Assembly (NCBI GenBank): GCA_020846145.1
Contig: JADLEL010000093.1
Span: forward strand, 1 to 33,530
Source of the DNA: Pirellulales bacterium
Lineage (GTDB): Bacteria; Planctomycetota; Planctomycetia; Pirellulales; Thermoguttaceae
Reading direction: 5' to 3'
DNA: 33,530 bases
The notes below the pieces were generated by a model that was not told the DNA's origin, made no database searches, and saw only the letters and a list, made by a program, of their open reading frames with translations. The translations under genes and the position numbers were made by a program. This document shows, piece after piece, positions 8,190 to 14,732 of the stretch (its first letter is position 1; every line of letters starts with the position of its first letter).

Positions 8190-10397
8190 CTATAACGAGA
8201 TATTTTCATCCCGCTTCTTCGGCCCGAGCCTGTTGGAAAGATAGGTCTCGAATACGAGGGCCAGGAGCACGGCGATGAGGAAGAGGCCCCAGAGGCTTTT
8301 GCCTTCGCGGAGGGTTTTGAAGGTGTCGGAGAGGTCGGCGGGATCGGCGAACAGCAGCGGGGCCGGGGCGTAGCGTTTTTCGAGGATTTCGCGGTCGAGC
8401 GCGGCGGGGTCCGATTCGGCCGGATCGACGTTCGCCGCGTAGGCGAGGGGCGTGGATTTCGCGGCGTCCAAGAGCCGCAAGAGATAGACGCCGATCTCGT
8501 GGGTATCGCCGTAGCGGAATTCCTGCCCGGTTTTGTCAGCATCGGGCCGGGTTTTCAACCGGACGATCTCGCCGGAGGGTGGGACGATTTCGATCCCCAA
8601 CGGTTCGGCGGATTTCGGGAATCGCATCTCGATCGGCCGGCCGGCGAGAATCGATCGCTGCGATTTTTCCACTTGGGCAAGCGCGAACACCAGCCGCGAT
8701 ACGAGCGGCAGGAAGATTGGACGGAGCGGGAGGTTCGTCCAGTTGATGTGTACGCCCGTGCCCAAGAAAAATACCCGCCCGGATTCCGATTTCTTCTCGA
8801 CCAGCAGCGGTTCGCCGTCGTCGAGGCGGGCGAGGACTTCAGGGTGGGACAGATTCCCAACCCGTCCGGAAGAAGTCGCCGACAGGTTGGAAACCTGTCC
8901 TGCGTCGGCGGACAATTTGATGTGCTTGTAAACCAGCACCGATTCGTAGAGCGATGCCGGCTCGGTGAGGAGGCTGAAGGCGGGGAACTGCTTGTCGAGG
9001 AAGCCGAGACGCCAACTGTCGCGGTCGTCTTGCGGGCGGGGAGCGCGGACTTCGAGCAGAGGAGCGGGCAGCAGGACGCCTTTTGCTTGTTCGTCCATCA
9101 GATTGTAGGCGTCCGGATCGACGTTGTCGCCGGCGATCCAGATGAGATTCCCCCCGTTTTCGACGTAAGTTCGCAGGCGTTCGGCGGCATCGGCGTGGGG
9201 GGCGGGCAGGTTGACGAGAAAAATCGCCTTGTACTCGGCAAGCGGTTCTTTCGCCAGGTCGTCGGCGGTGAGCACGGCGGCGCGGATCGCGCCGGGAGCG
9301 GATCGGCCCGCGGACAAGGCGCGTTCGAGATAGTAGGAATCGTCGAGGTAGGGGATTTCCTGCCGCCGGCTTTTGACGATGGCGACGGGAATCGCCCGAT
9401 CGACGTCGAGGGTGAAGAAGCGGCGGTCGTCGAACTTCGAGCCGTCTTCGCCCGCGAGGCGGATTTCGCCGCGGCGCAGTCCGCCGGTCTTGCAGGTGAA
9501 GGTGAAATCGTGTTTCGCGCGGCCGTCGGGCGGGAGATTGAGCGTCGGGCCGACGGCTTCCTTCGCGCCGTCGATATACAACTCGGCCACGCACGGCCAG
9601 GAAACCGTCGAGGCATTGTAGAACTCGGCATCGACGGCGATCGGCACGCCGGCGACGGGCGCAATCGTGCTTACGGCCACGCTTTGGACCGCGACGTTGG
9701 GCTTGGGCTTGCGGCGGCAATCGACGAAGATGATGGGGATCTCATCCGTCCCCTCGCCCCCCGCCCCTCGCCCCCCGCCCCCTTCCTCCCAACACGCTTT
9801 CTGCATATCCGTGACGACGTAAATCTGCTTGTTGGGCGTTTTTGCTTCGGCGAGGATCCGTCGGGCTTGGCTAATTTTCGCCTCCAGGTCCGCGCGCTCG
9901 TAGCTGACTTTGCACAGGGGGAGGATTTCGCGGATGGACTGCTTGGTGCGGTCCAGCCTGCCGAGGCCGGGGAAGTCGGGGCCGCCGGTGGCGAGGAAGG
10001 CCATCTGGTCGCCGTCGCGAAGTTCATCGACGATTTCCGCGACGGCCGCCGCGGCGGCGTCGAAACGCATGCGATCGGCGTCGATCGCGCCCATGCTGGC
10101 CGAATTATCGAGGATGATCGCCGCGGCGGTATCGGCGCCGCCCCAGAGGGCGCTGAGGTTCGTGACGGTCGGTTTCGCGAGGCCCAGCGCGATCAGGAGC
10201 AGCACGGCCGCGCGGAGCAGCATGAGCAGCAAATCGTGGATCCGTTTCCGCCGCCGCGTTTTCTCCGCGCTCAGCTTCAAGAACCGCAGCGTGGGAAAGG
10301 GCAGCTTCTTCGCCTGCCGCCGATCGATCAGATGCAGCAGCACTGGAATGGCGGCGGCCAGCGCGGCGATCAAAAATAGCGGAGCGGCGAAGGTCAT
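8190..10397 (-). CDS. BatA / von Willebrand factor A domain membrane protein
   Basis: A 735-residue inner-membrane protein. Residues 1-85 form the BatA N-terminal domain: a first membrane segment (FLIAALAAAIPVLLHLI), the conserved RRxxKKLPFPTLRFL stretch and a second segment (LLRAAVLLLIALGLA). A VWA-like domain follows, with the metal-site motif DNSASMG around residue 96. The central part resembles the glutamine-amidotransferase-like region found in these planctomycete proteins. A last membrane segment (LFLIAVLLALVF) precedes the basic C terminus. No MoxR ATPase or DUF58 gene, the usual partners, is next to it. The stretch at 8846-8899, in the linker, is built of DNA palindromes. The exact role is unknown; Bat-type proteins are linked to envelope stress and chaperoning. 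Confidence 0.85.
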   Translation of the reverse strand: MTFAAPLFLIAALAAAIPVLLHLIDRRQAKKLPFPTLRFLKLSAEKTRRRKRIHDLLLMLLRAAVLLLIALGLAKPTVTNLSALWGGADTAAAIILDNSASMGAIDADRMRFDAAAAAVAEIVDELRDGDQMAFLATGGPDFPGLGRLDRTKQSIREILPLCKVSYERADLEAKISQARRILAEAKTPNKQIYVVTDMQKACWEEGGGGRGAGGEGTDEIPIIFVDCRRKPKPNVAVQSVAVSTIAPVAGVPIAVDAEFYNASTVSWPCVAELYIDGAKEAVGPTLNLPPDGRAKHDFTFTCKTGGLRRGEIRLAGEDGSKFDDRRFFTLDVDRAIPVAIVKSRRQEIPYLDDSYYLERALSAGRSAPGAIRAAVLTADDLAKEPLAEYKAIFLVNLPAPHADAAERLRTYVENGGNLIWIAGDNVDPDAYNLMDEQAKGVLLPAPLLEVRAPRPQDDRDSWRLGFLDKQFPAFSLLTEPASLYESVLVYKHIKLSADAGQVSNLSATSSGRVGNLSHPEVLARLDDGEPLLVEKKSESGRVFFLGTGVHINWTNLPLRPIFLPLVSRLVFALAQVEKSQRSILAGRPIEMRFPKSAEPLGIEIVPPSGEIVRLKTRPDADKTGQEFRYGDTHEIGVYLLRLLDAAKSTPLAYAANVDPAESDPAALDREILEKRYAPAPLLFADPADLSDTFKTLREGKSLWGLFLIAVLLALVFETYLSNRLGPKKRDENISL
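8846..8899. repeat. Palindromes inside the BatA/VWA coding frame
   Basis: GACAGGTT-GGA-AACCTGTC (8881-8899) is a perfect palindrome. A degenerate relative, GGGACAGATTCCCAACCCGTCC, stands at 8846-8867. Both are translated in frame as a Ser/Asn/Gly-rich linker (GQVSNLSATSSGRVGNLS). Confidence 0.75.
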
Positions 10398-10691
10398 GAC
10401 GCGGGAAAGATGGAGGTCGATGGCCGAACCACAAATAACGAAAGTAATTATTTTGTATCTATTTTGCGAAATGAAGTAAGTGTAAGGGGAGGGATAAGAG
10501 GGAAAATGGAAAAAGGGAAAAATAGTTTTTTAGACTAAATAAGGCAAGAAACAAGCTGAAAACAACTTCACATTTTTCCTCTTTCCCCTTTTTCCTCATT
10601 ACACAATAGGTTGCTCCATTCGGCTAAAAAAATACATTTTTTTATTCACTTCATGGCTCCGCAGGGGAACGCGCCGATTTGGAATCCGATC
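10398..10691 (-). repeat. Purine-rich / pyrimidine-rich inverted stretch between DUF190 gene and BatA gene
   Basis: On the minus strand the DUF190 stop is followed by GAGGAAAAAGGGGAAAGAGG. About 60 nt later comes the complementary kind of sequence, CCCTTTTTCCATTTTCCCTC, ahead of the BatA start. The two could pair. No gene is seen in between. Confidence 0.6.
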
Positions 10692-11030
10692 TCATTGCGG
10701 TCCGTAGCGATACGCAATCACTTTCGCGCGTTCGAGGGTCACGAGTCCCTCGCGGATCATCTTATCGAGATCGGGCAAGAATGCCTCGATCCGCTCCGGC
10801 CGATCGACGATTTCGATGATTACCGGCAGGTCTTCCGAAAGGCGGAGGATCTTGGCGGTGTGCATGCGGCTGTGCGCGCCGAAACCCATGATGCCCCGGA
10901 GCACCGTCGCGCCCGCCATCCCGCGCTTGCGGGCTTCCTCGACGATCACCTCGTAGAGCAGCCGGCCGTGATGCCGGTCGCTCTCGCCGATGAAGATCCT
11001 GAGCAATTCCGCTTCTTCGGGAAGTTTCAT
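10692..11030 (-). CDS. DUF190 domain protein
   Basis: A 112-residue cytoplasmic protein of the DUF190 family, whose fold is PII-like. Typical stretches are RIFIGESDRHHGRLLYEVIVEEA near the N terminus, the glycine-rich GATVLRGIMGFGAHS in the middle and the DLPVIIEIVDRPERIEAFLP strand-helix unit. Family members are very often encoded beside the fluoride channel CrcB, as here: the crcB gene ends 208 bp upstream on the same strand. The task of DUF190 in fluoride handling is not established. The ATG at 11030 directly follows a CT-rich tandem repeat leader, with no clear Shine-Dalgarno. Confidence 0.93.
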   Translation of the reverse strand: MKLPEEAELLRIFIGESDRHHGRLLYEVIVEEARKRGMAGATVLRGIMGFGAHSRMHTAKILRLSEDLPVIIEIVDRPERIEAFLPDLDKMIREGLVTLERAKVIAYRYGPQ

Positions 11031-11040
11031 GATAGGAGAC

Positions 11041-11160
11041 GGGATACAGGGGACAGGATACAGGGGACAGGATACAGGGGACAGGATACAGGGGACAGGA
11101 TACAGGGGACAGGATACAGGGGACAGGATGCAGGGGACAGGATACAGGGGACAGGGAAAA
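11041..11160 (-). repeat. Eight-copy 14-bp tandem repeat in the DUF190 leader
   Basis: The plus-strand unit GGGGACAGGATACA is repeated about eight times with almost no divergence: one copy has TGCA for TACA and the last is cut. The array ends 10 bp before the DUF190 start codon. An inverted partial copy (CCCCCTGTATCCTGTCCCC) stands at 11202-11220, next to the crcB stop. Confidence 0.92.
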
Positions 11161-11238
11161 ATATATTTCTGGATTGCTCTTTTCTCAGTATGCTGCCCCC
11201 TGCCCCCTGTATCCTGTCCCCTAAACCCGACCCCTTCA

Positions 11239-11616
11239 TTATATCCATTTTCCGAGAAAAAGTCCCAAGATCATCGCCGCCCAGCCGCCGAGGTTGTGCA
11301 GGGCGAAATAGCCGCTCGCCGCCAGCCACTGGGCGCTGCGCAACTGCTCCGCGATTTCGAACATGTAGGTGGAGAACGTAGTGAACGCGCCCATGAAGCC
11401 GACGAGAATGATGAACCGCGTTTCGCCGCTCGTGGGCCAACGGTCCTCCAGCGAAGTCCAGACCAGCCCGAAGGCGAGGCAGCCGAGCAGATTGACCGAA
11501 ACCGTTCCCCAGGGGAAGCTTTCGCCGAACAGGTTTTGCGCGAATTTGCCGAGACCATAGCGGCAGAGCGTACCGGCGGCCCCGGCCAGGGCGATGTAAA
11601 GCAGTTTGAACCACAC
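11239..11616 (-). CDS. crcB: Fluoride efflux channel CrcB
   Basis: Small four-helix membrane protein of about 125 residues, the fluoride channel (Fluc) that works as an antiparallel dimer and lets toxic fluoride leave the cell. Visible motifs are the N-terminal GAAGTLCRYGL, the helix-2 asparagine in VNLLGCLAFG, and the GFMGAFTTFSTYMFE stretch with the phenylalanines and TFST bend that line the pore. I choose the GTG at 11616 because GAAGAGG stands 6-7 nt upstream; a TTG at 11631 would add five residues. The gene pairs with the DUF190 gene downstream. No fluoride riboswitch could be seen upstream, where a palindromic repeat occupies the gap to the dehydrogenase gene. Confidence 0.93.
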   Translation of the reverse strand: MWFKLLYIALAGAAGTLCRYGLGKFAQNLFGESFPWGTVSVNLLGCLAFGLVWTSLEDRWPTSGETRFIILVGFMGAFTTFSTYMFEIAEQLRSAQWLAASGYFALHNLGGWAAMILGLFLGKWI

Positions 11617-11636
11617 GGAAGACCTCTTCAATTCGA

Positions 11637-11707
11637 GCGAACCGGGGCGTCCTCGCCCCCGGCATTGCCGCCGTTTCTCGGCCGGTGGCGAGGACGCCCC
11701 GGCTCGC
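11637..11707. repeat. Inverted repeat with 21-bp arms upstream of crcB
   Basis: The arm at 11637-11657 (GCGAACCGGGGCGTCCTCGCC) and the arm at 11687-11707 are complementary with a single mismatch. One end touches the stop codon of the dehydrogenase gene and the other ends 20 bp before the crcB start. It may work as a terminator-like hairpin, but no T-run follows. Confidence 0.8.
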
Positions 11708-12786
11708 TAAATCCTGTCCCCTGTATCCTGTCCCCTATCCCCTCCGATTTCGATTATCGCCTTGATGACGCCGTCGCGGTAGCCTTCGACGAGTTCGAAG
11801 GCCTCGGCGATTTTTGCCAGCGGGAAACGGTGCGTGAGCAGCGGCCGGGGATCGAGCCGGCCGCTTTCGATCATTTCGATCACCGGAGCGAAGCACCCGT
11901 TTTGGCGGCGGACGTTTTTCAACGTCAATTCCCGGCGGCGCGCGTGGTGGATGTCGAAATTCACCCGATCCGCGGGCGGGATGCCCACCAGCACGAGCGT
12001 TCCGCCCGGCGCGAGCAGCCGCAGCCCTTCGTCGATCGCCGCCGGATCGCCGGAACACTCGAAGACGGCATCCAAGCCGAGCGGTTCTTCGCGATGAATT
12101 GTCGTCGCAATATCGATGTCTCCCCCGCGGGCAAAGCCGGTCCAATCGGCCCCGCAACGGGCGGCCATTTCCAGTCGCTCGGCGAGCAGATCGGTCATAT
12201 AAATCGTGCAAGAACGAATCATTGCTTTGGCGCAGAGCAGCACGCCGAGTCCGATCGGACCCGCGCCGAGAATGCCGATGTTGGATTTATCCCGCATTTC
12301 GCTCAGTCGCACCGCATGAAGGCCGACCGAGAGCGGCTCGACCAGCACGGCCGTTTCGAGCGACATGGAATCGGGAATGGAGAAGCAATTCCTCGCGGGC
12401 AGCACGGCAAATTCCGCCGCCGCGCCGGGCGCTTCGCCGGGATTGCCCATGAACCGAAGATTTCGGCAGGTGTTCTCCCGGCCCGCCAAGCATTGGTCGC
12501 ACCGGCCGCAGCTTATCGCCGGATCGATCGCCACGCGGTCGCCGGGTTCGAGCGTTTTCACGGCCCCACCGACTTCGGCCACCGTGCCCGCGCATTCGTG
12601 CCCAAGCGCGGCGGGATATTCGAGGATTTGATCGCCGATCCTGCCTTCTCGAAAATAATGCACGTCCGATCCGCATACGCCGAGGCGCTCGATCCGCAGC
12701 AGGACTTCCTCCGCCCGAGAGATTACCGGCTTCGAGGCATCCACGATTTCGATTTTTCCCAGACTGGTGAATTGGGCGATTTTCAT
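11707..12786 (-). CDS. Zinc-dependent sorbitol/L-iditol 2-dehydrogenase-type alcohol dehydrogenase
   Basis: Medium-chain dehydrogenase/reductase of 359 residues. The catalytic zinc site is visible as CGSDVHYF (Cys and the SDH-type DVHY stretch, about residues 38-46) and GHECAG (about residues 63-68). The structural zinc is held by CGRCDQCLAGRENTC, and the NAD Rossmann motif is GAGPIGLG. The DVHYFREGRIGD sequence points to the polyol (sorbitol, xylitol, threonine-like) branch, which oxidises a secondary alcohol to a ketose in the cytoplasm. The last residues, GGDRGQDTGDRI, are encoded by the CCTGTATCCTGTCCCC repeat seen beside crcB, so the C terminus has been extended by a repeat until a TAG in a palindrome. 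The natural substrate is not known. Confidence 0.9.
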   Translation of the reverse strand: MKIAQFTSLGKIEIVDASKPVISRAEEVLLRIERLGVCGSDVHYFREGRIGDQILEYPAALGHECAGTVAEVGGAVKTLEPGDRVAIDPAISCGRCDQCLAGRENTCRNLRFMGNPGEAPGAAAEFAVLPARNCFSIPDSMSLETAVLVEPLSVGLHAVRLSEMRDKSNIGILGAGPIGLGVLLCAKAMIRSCTIYMTDLLAERLEMAARCGADWTGFARGGDIDIATTIHREEPLGLDAVFECSGDPAAIDEGLRLLAPGGTLVLVGIPPADRVNFDIHHARRRELTLKNVRRQNGCFAPVIEMIESGRLDPRPLLTHRFPLAKIAEAFELVEGYRDGVIKAIIEIGGDRGQDTGDRI

Positions 12787-12829
12787 GGCGGCATTTCGTT
12801 TGCGAAAAATTATCGATTTTCTCGCCCGT

Positions 12830-13384
12830 TCACGAAAACGCCCGCTCCAAATCGGCTAGGACATCGCGTTCGGCGGAGGATATTTTGCTTCCCATCCCGA
12901 GGAAGCCGCCGGCCGCCTGGGCGACGTTGCGGGCCAGATCGAGCAACTCGTGCTTGAGGTTCTCGATTTCCGGCGGCGTCAATTTCTGGCAGAGGCCCGC
13001 GATGTAATGCTTCCAGGCCGCGACCATTTCGGGGCCGGGATGTTTGTTCAGCCAGTGTTCGAGCAGGGGATAGCGGCCGTCCTTCGGCGGCAGGCCGGAA
13101 TTTTTCGCGGCGGTCAAAATGACCTCGCGCTCTTGCGCCTGAACGTCGCCGTCGGCCCAGGCGACGGTAACCAGCGGGACGAGCGCCATGGCGGCAAAAG
13201 TTTCCGCGTCGATGTTCAACTCGATCAGGCGGTCCAGCACGGTCTCGTCGTGAATGCCGGAGACCTGGCTCAACTGCGCGCGGCGGTCGAGTTTCTCCGT
13301 GCGCTTGCGAAATGCCTCCAGGAGCTGTCGATCCTTGTCGAAAAAGATCGAATCGATGAGCGTCTGTTGATAACCGCTGGGCAT
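12830..13384 (-). CDS. TerB-like domain protein
   Basis: A 184-residue all-helical cytoplasmic protein. The stretch ALVPLVTVAWADGDVQAQEREVIL (about residues 67-90) is the hallmark of the TerB/tellurite-resistance fold, in which acidic residues bind metal. A second helical half (HWLNKHPGPEMVAAWKHYI, residues ~109-127) follows. The C terminus has AQAAGGFLGMGSKISSAERDVL, also typical of planctomycete TerB-like proteins. No ter operon genes lie nearby, so a role in tellurite resistance should not be assumed. Start is the ATG at 13384; the neighbours on both sides are unrelated. Confidence 0.8.
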   Translation of the reverse strand: MPSGYQQTLIDSIFFDKDRQLLEAFRKRTEKLDRRAQLSQVSGIHDETVLDRLIELNIDAETFAAMALVPLVTVAWADGDVQAQEREVILTAAKNSGLPPKDGRYPLLEHWLNKHPGPEMVAAWKHYIAGLCQKLTPPEIENLKHELLDLARNVAQAAGGFLGMGSKISSAERDVLADLERAFS

Positions 13385-13476
13385 GACCGGGCGCCTCCGT
13401 TAAGAAAGTTTCAAGCAAGGATTATATTACGATAACGATAGTCCGGCGGGCAAGGGGCTTGCAAACTGGTAAATGA

Positions 13477-14007
13477 TTATTCGATTTCCTTCCGCATCGA
13501 TTCCGGCAGCAGCGAGAGGAGATCGGGATAGGCTTCCACGAGGCGAAGAATATCGGCCAAATCTTTCTGGCGTTTGCTTTTGCGGCGGGTTTCATCCCGG
13601 TAGGCCCAAGTTTTTCCTAAAAGAACTTCTTTCATGCCCGCGACCGAAATTTCGTATCCTAAAATCGTATGCTTTTCGGCGTGGGGAAGGAATTCCTGGT
13701 AGCGCGGATCGGTATGGATTTGCACGCGCAGGTCCGACCGCTCGCCGTGAAGATTGATGCGATGGGGGAAACTTTCCACGCGGAGTCCGCGCGATTCGGC
13801 GCCCCGGCAAACTGCGTCGATATTTTGCGCCACCACGACGATATCCAAATCCAAACTGACAACCGGCTCGACATAGGCATTGACGGCAAGCCCGCCGATG
13901 ACGCAATAGGAAGTTTGCGTTTCGGCCAGAATATCCAAGAGAATCTGGAGGATATCCGCTTCCGCATGGCTTACGGCGTTGAGAAATTCCTTGGCGGTCA
14001 TAGTCAT
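13477..14007 (-). CDS. Nucleotidyltransferase-fold protein (AbiEii/MNT-like)
   Basis: A 176-residue protein with the minimal nucleotidyltransferase pattern: the helix-capping IGGLAVNAY (about residues 37-45) followed by the metal-binding pair in SLDLDIVV (about residues 50-57). A later KTWAYRDETRRKSKRQKDLADILRL segment resembles the lysine-containing helix of AbiEii-type and MNT-type enzymes. Such proteins often act as toxins or AMP-transferring antitoxins, but there is no partner gene on either side here. Two ATG codons at 14007 and 14001 both fit; GGAAA upstream is better spaced for the second. Function unresolved. Confidence 0.78.
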   Translation of the reverse strand: MTMTAKEFLNAVSHAEADILQILLDILAETQTSYCVIGGLAVNAYVEPVVSLDLDIVVVAQNIDAVCRGAESRGLRVESFPHRINLHGERSDLRVQIHTDPRYQEFLPHAEKHTILGYEISVAGMKEVLLGKTWAYRDETRRKSKRQKDLADILRLVEAYPDLLSLLPESMRKEIE

Positions 14008-14040
14008 TTTCCGGAAAAGCAGGACGCCTAATTTTCTTTT

Positions 14041-14388
14041 CTAAATCGCTTCGCTGCCGCGTTCGCCGGTGCGGATGCGGATGCAGTCCTCCAGCGGCAG
14101 GACGAAGATTTTGCCGTCGCCGATTTCGCCCGCCGGACCGGAGCGGCCGCCTTTGATGAGCGCGTCGATGGTCGGCTCCAAAAACTCCTCGTTGACGGCG
14201 ATCGTCAGTTGCACTTTGCGCAACAAATTCACCGAAAATTCGTGGCCGCGGTAGGCTTCGGTCTGCCCGCGCTGCCGGCCGAAACCTTGCACGTCCATCA
14301 CGGTGAGCCGGAAGACCTCGACGTCGGCCAGGGCCTGCTTCACGGCTTCCAAACGATGGGGCTGAATGATGGCGATGATGAGTTTCAT
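14041..14388 (-). CDS. glnB: Nitrogen regulatory protein PII, Phe in place of Tyr51
   Basis: PII signal protein of 115 residues (E. coli GlnB has 112). It senses ATP/ADP and 2-oxoglutarate and controls nitrogen-assimilation targets. The signature FGRQRGQTEAYRGHEF covers the start of the T-loop, and the ATP-binding GDGKIFVLPLEDCIRIRTGERG motif ends the fold. The residue that is uridylylated in proteobacteria, Tyr51, is Phe here (codon TTT); Tyr46 is kept. Control by uridylylation at that site is therefore ruled out, leaving ligand binding (family knowledge). No amtB or glnA lies beside it. The ATG at 14388 is used; the longer frame to 14445 only translates the CT repeat leader. Confidence 0.93.
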   Translation of the reverse strand: MKLIIAIIQPHRLEAVKQALADVEVFRLTVMDVQGFGRQRGQTEAYRGHEFSVNLLRKVQLTIAVNEEFLEPTIDALIKGGRSGPAGEIGDGKIFVLPLEDCIRIRTGERGSEAI

Positions 14389-14651
14389 GGAGTAGGGGAT
14401 AGGGGATAGGGGATAGGGGATAGGGGATAGAAAATTATCTGGCATCCAATCCCCCTATGATAGCGTAAATGGTTGGAAAAGGGAAGTTGGCGTGGAAGGG
14501 CGAAACGAAGCATTGCCCCCGCGAGGACGCGGGGGCTAAACATGTTGGTTTCCGATCCCCTATCCCCTAATCTCTATCCCCTAATCTCTATCCTCTAATC
14601 TCTATCCCCTAATCTCTATCCTCTAATCCCTATCCCCTATCAACTATCCCC
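14389..14651 (-). repeat. Tandem-repeat leader of glnB and palindrome
   Basis: Directly upstream of the glnB ATG the coding strand reads CTATCCC repeated six times (plus strand 14395-14431). At 14515-14536 stands the palindrome GCCCCCGCG-AGGA-CGCGGGGGC followed by TAAAC, almost the same as one inside polA. From 14557 to 14650 the plus strand has CTATCCCCTAATCT-type repeats, complementary to the leader repeats. No gene is present. Confidence 0.8.
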
Positions 14652-14696
14652 TCAAAACACGAGACCGCCGAGGGCTTCGCGCCATCGACGGTCTCG
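14652..14696 (-). terminator. Intrinsic terminator of the porin gene
   Basis: On the minus strand a stem CGAGACCGTCGA / TCGGCGGTCTCG with one mismatch and a GC-rich loop is followed by TGTTTTGAG. It lies 37-81 bp after the porin stop codon, in the correct orientation to end its transcript. Confidence 0.75.
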
Positions 14697-14732
14697 CTAT
14701 GATGATCCGTTTTGGGAAACGGAGGGATACGT

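Noticed and set aside
11041..11160. CRISPR array
   Set aside because: The 14-bp units abut each other without spacers, and no cas genes are present.
11617..11760. Fluoride riboswitch upstream of crcB
   Set aside because: Only a simple palindrome and the dehydrogenase 3' end are present; the conserved pseudoknot pattern was not found by eye.
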